From: DASQPA01 sp963757335
GTDB taxonomy: Bacteria > Acidobacteriota > Thermoanaerobaculia > Multivoradales > UBA5704
Reading direction: 5' to 3'
Assembly (NCBI GenBank): GCA_963757335.1
Contig: CAVWRJ010000018.1
Span: forward strand, 1 to 12,846
Length of the DNA stretch: 12,846 nt
This document shows, one piece after another, positions 7,895 through 12,846 of the stretch (positions are counted from its first letter, which is position 1; each line of letters begins with the position of its first letter). A program made the position numbers and the translations under genes. The notes under the pieces were generated by a model. The model was given only the letters and a program-made list of their open reading frames with translations. It ran no database searches and was not told the DNA's origin.

Positions 7895-8247
7895 ACGGCG
7901 GGAGCGTCGGCGGCATTAGCGGCGTTGGCGGCGTCGAGCGGGAGCGCTCCCAGCTCGATCTGGCGCGCCAGCACAGCGAGGCGGCTGCCAAAGCCTACCA
8001 CCGGGCCCGGCTCGCCGCCGACCGCGGGGTGCCGGCCCACCTTCGCGCCTCTCGCGCCGAGCTCGTCCGCCAGCGGGCGGCGCTCGCTGCCGAGCTCGAG
8101 CGGGTGGGCGGCCTCGCCTGTCCCACGCTCGAAGCCGCGGCGTCGCTCGCGGTCACCTTCCGCGCCGCCAGCGAGGCCCTGGCGCGGACCGATCTCCTGG
8201 CGCGGGGCGGCAAGGTTCGGCGCCGGCCGAGGATGCTGCCGCTCTAG
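7891..8247 (+). CDS. Small helical unknown protein (118 residues)
   Basis: Not recognised. It starts at ATG 7891 inside the ATGA overlap and ends 10 bases before the CHAT-FGE start. A Gly-rich lead (residues 1-14) is followed by long Ala/Arg/Leu/Glu-rich helices with heptad-like spacing (residues ~15-45 and ~52-75), a short break around ACPT, a third helix (~80-103), and a basic tail ending KVRRRPRMLPL. It has no signal peptide or hydrophobic segment. The composition fits a coiled-coil or helical-bundle adaptor; the basic tail could bind nucleic acid, membrane or an acidic partner. Third codon positions are very GC-rich, supporting real coding. Tight spacing suggests it is made together with the CHAT-FGE protein and may bind it. 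Confidence 0.72.
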   Translation: MNGGSVGGISGVGGVERERSQLDLARQHSEAAAKAYHRARLAADRGVPAHLRASRAELVRQRAALAAELERVGGLACPTLEAAASLAVTFRAASEALARTDLLARGGKVRRRPRMLPL

Positions 8248-8257
8248 GCGTTCGGTC

Positions 8258-10210
8258 ATGCCGGGCCAGTCCTACGCCGATTTCGACCTTTTAATCGAGA
8301 AATCGGGGGAGGGTTACCGGGTGCGAGCCTTCGGGCCTCTTGTGGGAGAGGAGAAGGCGGAAATTCGATTGCCTTTCCCGGCCCCGGAGATCGGCCTCTG
8401 GGCCGGTCTCGCTTGGCGTGGCGGCGAGCCCAGGGCGGATCCAATAACCGCTGGAAACCCGGCCGAGTTCGGCGCGGCACTGTTCCGGGCGGTCTTCACC
8501 GGCAAGATTGAAACCGCATTCCAGACCGGCCTCGAACGCGCCATTGCCCGGGGGGAAAACCTACGGCTCCGTCTGCGCCTCGGCGAGGTGCCGGAGCTTT
8601 CCGTCCTGCCCTGGGAGTATCTGTTCGATCCCGACAAGGGCACGTTCCTATGCCACATCTTATCGATCGTGCGCTATCCCGAGCTGGCCGAACCCGTCCA
8701 ACCTCTGATCGTCGCGCCACCTCTGCGCGTCCTCGTCGTCCATCCTCGTCCGAAGGACGTCGCTCCGCTCGCGGGCGAGCAGGAGTGGCAGGATCTCCTC
8801 GCGGCCCTGGGTGGACTTCCGGAAGCCATTCAGACCAGGATCGAGTTGCTGGATCCCCCTACGCTTCCGGCGCTCCGCGAGAAGGTGCGAAAGGAGCCCT
8901 GCCAGATCCTCCACTTCATCGGTCATGGCACGTTTGGAGGGGAGACCCCGGGCGGGGCCCTGATCTTTGAGGACGAGCAGGGGCTGGGAATGCGGGTCGA
9001 TGCACAGCGCCTCAGCACGCTCCTAAAGAGCACTGACAACCGCCTCCGACTGGTGGTCCTCAATGCTTGTCACGGGGCTCGGCACAGCGCCGCCGACGCG
9101 TTCACGGGGGTGGCCCAGGACCTGCTCCGCAAGGGGATTCCGGCCGTGGTGGCGATGCAGTTCGGGATTACCGACCCGGCGGCCGTCCTCTTTGCGCGGA
9201 GCTTCTATCGTCTCCTGGCCGAGTACGCTCCCGTGGACCGGGCGGTGTCCGAAGCGCGGCTGGCCATGTTCGCCGCTCAGCACGACGGCGAGTGGGGGAC
9301 GCCCGTGCTCTACATGCGAGCCTCCGACGGGCGGCTTTTCGAGGAACCGCGGCAGACTCGTACCTGGTGGTATGCCTGGGTTTCGGGTCTGCTCTTCGTC
9401 GTCCTGGCCATGGCAGGTCTCTTCTGGAGGCACGATCAGAAGGCGCGGACGCCGAGCGACACGAGGAGGGCTGATACATCCGCACCGTCGGCGCTCCTCG
9501 CCTCGCCACCCGACTGCCCCTCGCCGCCGGGTACGGATATCCGCTTCGTGCGGATCGAGCCGGACTCGTTCCTGATGGGCTCCCGTCGGAAGGGCGAGAA
9601 GCCGGTTCACAAGGTTACCCTGACGAAACCTTTTTGCCTGGGTCAGTTCGAGGTCACGGAACGGCAGTGGCGCGAGGTCCTGACCGACCGCCCGGATCTC
9701 CCATCGAGCGAGGACGACAACCTGCCCGCCCTCCTCTCCTGGGACGAGGCCCAGATCTTCGTGCAGAAATTGAACGATCGCGCCGGCAGGAAGATCTACC
9801 GGATGCCGACCGAAGCCGAATGGGAGTACGCGGCCCGGGCCGGCAGCTATTTCCACTACAGCTTCGGTGACGATCCTGCCGATCTCTACCGCTATGGCAA
9901 CTGCAAGAGCTCGCAAAGCCACGAGGACGGGTATGACAAGCGGGCACCGGTCGGCCAGTTCCTGCCCAATCCCTGGCAGCTCTACGATATGCACGGCAAC
10001 GTCTGGGAGTGGGTCGAGGACTGGTACGGTCCCTACTCGTCCGCTTCGGTCGTCGATCCCACCGGACCTCCGGCGGGCAGGTTACGGGTTCGCCGAGGCG
10101 GCGGCTACGAGGCGAGTGCGGCCAACTGTCAATCCAGCAGCAGGAAAGGGGCCCCCTCGGATTTCAAGCGAGAACCGGTCGGATTTCGCCTGGTGCAGAA
10201 TCTGGAGTAA
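8258..10210 (+). CDS. CHAT protease - transmembrane - FGE/SUMF-domain fusion
   Basis: 650 residues from ATG 8258; no strong Shine-Dalgarno, so coupling to the gene 10 bases upstream is likely. A longer frame back to 7925 would overlap the 118-residue gene and is rejected. Residues ~1-170 are the usual CHAT lead with LPWEYLFDP. The CHAT core has His223 in HFIGHGTFGG and Cys271 in LNACHGARH, then GIPAVVAMQFGITDPAAVLFARSFY. One transmembrane helix spans ~370-390 (VSGLLFVVLAMAGLF). Residues ~425-650 form an FGE/SUMF-type domain (FLMGSRRKGEKPVHKV, YRMPTEAEWEYAARAG, LYDMHGNVWEWVEDWYG, RRGGGYEA ... VGFRLV). Active FGE enzymes carry two copper-binding Cys five residues apart; here the first is Ala619 and only Cys624 remains, so the domain probably binds a ligand rather than making formylglycine. 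Likely layout: protease on one membrane face, sensor on the other. Confidence 0.92.
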   Translation: MPGQSYADFDLLIEKSGEGYRVRAFGPLVGEEKAEIRLPFPAPEIGLWAGLAWRGGEPRADPITAGNPAEFGAALFRAVFTGKIETAFQTGLERAIARGENLRLRLRLGEVPELSVLPWEYLFDPDKGTFLCHILSIVRYPELAEPVQPLIVAPPLRVLVVHPRPKDVAPLAGEQEWQDLLAALGGLPEAIQTRIELLDPPTLPALREKVRKEPCQILHFIGHGTFGGETPGGALIFEDEQGLGMRVDAQRLSTLLKSTDNRLRLVVLNACHGARHSAADAFTGVAQDLLRKGIPAVVAMQFGITDPAAVLFARSFYRLLAEYAPVDRAVSEARLAMFAAQHDGEWGTPVLYMRASDGRLFEEPRQTRTWWYAWVSGLLFVVLAMAGLFWRHDQKARTPSDTRRADTSAPSALLASPPDCPSPPGTDIRFVRIEPDSFLMGSRRKGEKPVHKVTLTKPFCLGQFEVTERQWREVLTDRPDLPSSEDDNLPALLSWDEAQIFVQKLNDRAGRKIYRMPTEAEWEYAARAGSYFHYSFGDDPADLYRYGNCKSSQSHEDGYDKRAPVGQFLPNPWQLYDMHGNVWEWVEDWYGPYSSASVVDPTGPPAGRLRVRRGGGYEASAANCQSSSRKGAPSDFKREPVGFRLVQNLE

Positions 10211-10251
10211 AAGGGCCCTCAGCATCGCCGGCCGGAGGGCTCACTCGCGCC
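10211..10251. terminator. Possible shared hairpin between convergent genes
   Basis: The 41-base gap between the CHAT-FGE stop and the M28 stop contains GCCCTC (10215-10220) and GAGGGC (10235-10240), a 6-bp inverted repeat with a GC-rich 14-base loop. Its position between convergent genes fits a bidirectional terminator, but there is no T-run on either strand. It may be Rho-dependent or not a terminator at all. Confidence 0.35.
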
Positions 10252-12018
10252 CTATCGCCCGCCGTGCCCCTCCGTTCCATTAGCCACCGCCGCCAAAGCC
10301 TTCTTCCGTGCCGCCTCGAACTCGTCGCCCGGGTTCCAGGTGGGGAGAGCAGGGTTCTGGGCGATCGTCAGGCCGGCGTAGAAGCCGAGCTGGGCGTCCT
10401 CGATCATGCCTTCGTAGGTCCATTTCGGATCGAATTGATCGCTCGGCTGGTGGTAGCGGTGGGCCTCGTAGTCCTCGACCTTCTGCTTGCCCCACTCCTT
10501 GTCGTGGCCGCGGAAGCTGGTGCCGGCGTTCAGGTAGATGGCGGGGACGCCGATCTTCGCGAAGTTGAACTGGTCGGAGCGGTAGAAGAAGCCGCGGTCG
10601 GGGAACTGGTCGCCCTCGACCGTCCGCCCCTGGCCCGCCGCGATCGTCTGCACGATCCGGTCGAGCGAGGACTTGCCGAGCCCGATGTAGGTGATGTCGG
10701 TCGTCCGCCCGAGGACGTTGCCGCCGTCGTAGTTGATGTCGACCGCGATCTTCCCGGGTGGGAAGGTGGGGTGCTCGGCGTAGTACTGGGAGCCGAGGAG
10801 GCCCTGCTCCTCGGCGGCCACGAAGAGGATGAGCACCGAGCGGCGCGGCCGCTCCGGGAGAGCCGCGAAGGCGCGGGCGATGGAGAGCACCTGGGCGTCG
10901 CCCGCCCCGTTGTCGATCGCCCCGTTGTAGATCTTGTCGCCCGTGGCGTCGGGCTTGCCGATCCCCAGATGGTCGTGGTGGGCGGTGAAGATCACCACCT
11001 CGTCCCTGAGCTTGGGATCGCTCCCCCGGAGGAGCCCGGCGACGTTCGCCGTCTTCACCCGCTCGACCTGGTTGGCGAGGGTGAACGACGTGGTGATCCC
11101 GAGCGGCACCGGCTTGAAATCGCGGCTCCGCGCCTGGGCGACGAGCTTGTCGAGGTCCTGGCCGGCGGCCTTCAGGAGCCGCCGCATGGCGTCCTCGGTC
11201 GTCCAGCCCTTGACCTGGATCTGTGGCTGGCCGGGGAGGGCGGGGAGGTCGAACTTTTTCCCGGTCCAGGAGGTCTGGACCACCTGCCAGGGGTAGCCGG
11301 CCGAGGGGGTGGTGTGGATGATGATGGCCCCCGCCGCCCCCTGGCGCGCCGCGCTCTCGTACTTGTAGGTCCAGCGGCCGTAGTAGAGCCGGCGCTTGCC
11401 CTCGAAGAGCTTGGGGTCCCAGTCGGGGTCGTTGTTGAGCATGACGAGGACCTTGCCCTTGAGGTCCGCCCCCTTGAAGTCGTCCCACCGGTACTCCGGC
11501 GCCTGGATGCCGTAGCCGACGAAGACCAGGGGAGCGTTGGCGAGCACCGACCGCTCGTTCTCGACCCCCGAGGCGGCGATGTAGTCGTCCGAGCGCTTCA
11601 AGGAGACGCTCGCGCCGCCCGCCTGAAAGTCCCAGCTGTCGGGCATGGTGGCGGCAATGCCCACCATCTCGAACGGCTGCTGCCAGGCGCCGCCCGGGCC
11701 GCCCGGCTCGTAGCCCAAGGACTCCAAAGAGGTCTGGAGATAGAGCCGGGAGAGCTCGTCGCCGCGGCTCGAAGGACCGCGCCCCTCGAGCAGGTCGTCG
11801 GCCAGGTAGCGGATAGGGGCTTCGAGGCTCCCCCGGTGGATCGCCTGGGCCGCCCGCTCGGCGCCGGCGGGCATCGGAAGCCCGGGAAGCCCGTGGAGCC
11901 CGGAATGCACGGCCGGCGCCTGCCGCGGAGCGGCAACCGGGCTGGCGGCGAGGAGCAGAACGGTGGCGGCCGGAATGAGAGTGAGAGCGGCGGCCGTCCG
12001 GAGTCTGGAGCTCTGCAT
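10252..12018 (-). CDS. Secreted M28-family zinc aminopeptidase with PA domain
   Basis: 588 residues. Start ATG at 12018-12016, with AAGGAG eight bases upstream on this strand (complement of 12027-12032). Residues 1-30 form a Sec signal peptide (basic start, Leu/Ala core, ending SPVAA). A PA (protease-associated) insert lies at ~140-310 (DYIAASGVENERSVL, PLVFVGYGI, KGKVLVMLNNDP, AAGAIIIHTTP). The M28 core has the two-zinc ligands in order: His347 in TAHHDHLG, Asp369 in GAIDNGAG, Glu403/Glu404 (base and ligand) in AAEEQGLLGS, Asp427 in DINYDGG, and His523 in RYHQPSDQ. All are present, so the enzyme should be active. It releases N-terminal amino acids from peptides in the periplasm or outside the cell. 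It points toward the protease cluster and shares no operon with it. Codon third positions are almost all G or C, more extreme than in the CHAT genes. A nutritional role is most likely. Confidence 0.95.
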   Translation of the reverse strand: MQSSRLRTAAALTLIPAATVLLLAASPVAAPRQAPAVHSGLHGLPGLPMPAGAERAAQAIHRGSLEAPIRYLADDLLEGRGPSSRGDELSRLYLQTSLESLGYEPGGPGGAWQQPFEMVGIAATMPDSWDFQAGGASVSLKRSDDYIAASGVENERSVLANAPLVFVGYGIQAPEYRWDDFKGADLKGKVLVMLNNDPDWDPKLFEGKRRLYYGRWTYKYESAARQGAAGAIIIHTTPSAGYPWQVVQTSWTGKKFDLPALPGQPQIQVKGWTTEDAMRRLLKAAGQDLDKLVAQARSRDFKPVPLGITTSFTLANQVERVKTANVAGLLRGSDPKLRDEVVIFTAHHDHLGIGKPDATGDKIYNGAIDNGAGDAQVLSIARAFAALPERPRRSVLILFVAAEEQGLLGSQYYAEHPTFPPGKIAVDINYDGGNVLGRTTDITYIGLGKSSLDRIVQTIAAGQGRTVEGDQFPDRGFFYRSDQFNFAKIGVPAIYLNAGTSFRGHDKEWGKQKVEDYEAHRYHQPSDQFDPKWTYEGMIEDAQLGFYAGLTIAQNPALPTWNPGDEFEAARKKALAAVANGTEGHGGR

Positions 12019-12158
12019 CGGTGGTTCTCCTTGTCGAGGGATCGTCGTCTACGATCTGCGCGAGAGACTCTAGCACTGGCGCCGGCGGCTCCAGGAGAGA
12101 GCGGAAGAGGGGATTGGAGGCGATCCCAGCGATGCCGGAGCGGAAGGCGACCGATCTA
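12019..12158. other. M28 upstream region, no clear gene
   Basis: This stretch must carry the leftward promoter of the M28 gene, but I see only its Shine-Dalgarno (complement of 12027-12032) and no convincing -10/-35 pair. A short rightward frame from ATG 12132 (MPERKATDLETL...) runs into the 21-bp array and stops at 12255-12257; it is more likely a by-product of the array than a gene. Confidence 0.5.
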
Positions 12159-12599
12159 GAGACGCTGGGAGCGTCCCTTGGAGACGCAAGAACGTCGTCG
12201 GCAACACGAACGGCGGCCCTGGAGGACGCGGAGAGCTCCGTTGAGACGCTGTGAAGTCCGGTGGAGAGACTATAAAGGCCGATGGAGACGCTGTAAAGTC
12301 GGATGGAGACGCTGTAAAGAGAGCTTGAGCGTCTCAAAGAGACTTTCTAGCGTCTCAGACCGACTTATTAGCGTTTCAAGGTTGGATTCTAGCGTCTCAA
12401 CTCTGTTCTTTAGCGTCTCAAGCATCGTTTTTAGCTGATCAGGTCAGCTTCGTAGCGTCTCCGTTGTCGATCATAGCGTCTCCAGGGAGCTATTTTGCGT
12501 CTCCAGGGAGTCGCGTAGCATCTCAAGGTTGACCCGCAGCGTCTCAAAAGGGAGCTGGAGCGCCCCCAAGAGTGGCTTTAGCGTCTCACCGCGCCTCGC
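12159..12599. repeat. 21-unit, 21-bp phased tandem array with two inverted arms
   Basis: Units begin every 21 bases from 12159 with no indel. In the left arm the core is GAGACGCT (clear at 12159, 12243, 12285 and 12306; shifted one base at 12181-12187, degenerate at 12222 and 12264, and lost in the unit at 12201), often followed by GTAAAG. From 12327 the core turns over to [TGC]AGCGTCTC (clear at 12328, 12349, 12391, 12412, 12454, 12475, 12538 and 12580; one-base variants at 12370, 12496 and 12517; weaker at 12433 and 12559). Spacers between cores are mostly unique. The two arms are in register about a dyad at 12320/12321. The unit equals seven codons and two turns of B-DNA. Translation gives Leu heptads on both strands, with stops on both. 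It is not a CRISPR array: cores are too short and spacing too tight. Function unknown. Confidence 0.9.
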
Positions 12600-12791
12600 A
12601 GTCGGGTCCTGGAGCGAGCAGCGGGCGTTACGCCGTAGATGTCGGTGCTCCTTCGGTGAAGCCGTTGCAGATCCAAGGATTAGCCGCGCTTCCGAAGAGG
12701 TCCTGGGGTAGGCGAAAGCTTACCGAGAGGGGTGCCCCGCGGGGAAGCGCGGAGGTCTGGGCGCCGCGTTGAGCCTCTTCCGATCAAGCTT
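12600..12791. other. Gene-poor stretch between the array and its distal copies
   Basis: About 190 bases with no supported gene. The 21-bp pattern fades after 12599. Small local inverted repeats occur, such as GGCG-TTA-CGCC near 12624-12634 and CCCCGCGGGG near 12735-12744. Short open frames here lack start signals and recognisable protein sequence. Confidence 0.5.
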
Positions 12792-12823
12792 AGCGTCTCA
12801 TCCCGCTGGGCCGCTAGCGTCTC
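12792..12823. repeat. Two distal copies of the array core
   Basis: AGCGTCTC, both as TAGCGTCTCA, occurs at 12792-12799 and 12816-12823, in the same orientation as the right arm. Spacing here is 24 bp and out of phase with the main array by two bases. A further array may continue past the window edge. Confidence 0.8.
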
Positions 12824-12846
12824 ATGCCCGGAGGGAAGGGAGGAAG

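Noticed and set aside
7925..8257. Upstream extension of the CHAT-FGE frame
   Set aside because: It overlaps the 118-residue gene and reads as Ser/Ala/Pro/Arg-rich shadow sequence; ATG 8258 starts recognisable CHAT lead sequence.
10009..12159. Long plus-strand open frame (716 residues) opposite the M28 gene
   Set aside because: It is the complement of a well-supported M28 peptidase; the translation is low-complexity Val/Glu/Arg/Leu without domains.
10280..12337. Minus-strand open frame of 685 residues starting inside the repeat array
   Set aside because: It runs out of frame through the M28 gene and gives Arg/Pro-rich sequence; its start is only array-derived LYSVS heptads.
12178..12438. 86-residue plus-strand frame across the array (SVS-type heptads)
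   Set aside because: No ribosome site; the heptads follow automatically from the 21-bp repeat in a stop-free frame, with Arg/Trp-rich sequence before them.
12159..12823. CRISPR array
   Set aside because: Conserved cores are only 8-10 bases at a 21-bp step, the orientation reverses in the middle, and there are no cas genes nearby.
1..12846. tRNA, rRNA, transposase or integrase genes
   Set aside because: I scanned for these and saw no tRNA-like fold, rRNA segment, insertion-sequence ends or recombinase motifs.

Overview
The window is GC-rich bacterial DNA. GC-rich third codon positions, a TPR-CHAT protein following what looks like an anti-sigma-type C-terminus, and a large secreted M28 peptidase suggest an Acidobacteriota-like soil or sediment bacterium. 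That placement is inference; no rRNA or phylogenetic marker is present.

Positions 1-10210 are a rightward run of seven complete genes and one partial gene, arranged like one or two operons. First comes the C-terminal end of a probable regulatory (zf-HC2/anti-sigma-like) protein. A membrane-anchored or exported TPR-CHAT protease follows. Next is a 95-residue protein made of three EPDPGPP...GKT repeats, then a gingipain-like (C25-type) caspase-fold protein with no signal peptide, overlapped by ATGA with a C14 metacaspase-like protein. Two small unknown proteins (60 and 118 residues, also overlapping by ATGA) come next, and last a CHAT protease joined through one transmembrane helix to a formylglycine-generating-enzyme-like (SUMF/FGE) domain. 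All four large proteins belong to clan CD (caspase fold) and each keeps a visible His/Cys dyad. Four different clan CD branches plus small unknown proteins resemble bacterial conflict or programmed-cell-death gene sets. The repeat protein has exactly one basic residue (Lys) per repeat at a fixed place, so it is a candidate substrate of the neighbouring proteases.

Positions 10252-12018 hold a leftward gene for a secreted PA-domain-containing M28 zinc aminopeptidase. It converges on the protease cluster and is probably an ordinary housekeeping or nutritional gene.

Positions 12019-12846 have no convincing gene but contain a striking array: about 21 consecutive 21-bp units without an indel (12159-12599). 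The core is GAGACGCT in the left arm and its reverse complement AGCGTCTC in the right arm, with the two arms in register about a dyad near 12320/12321. Read as codons it gives leucine heptads interrupted by stops. It may be a decayed coiled-coil coding repeat, or a non-coding array phased at two DNA turns.
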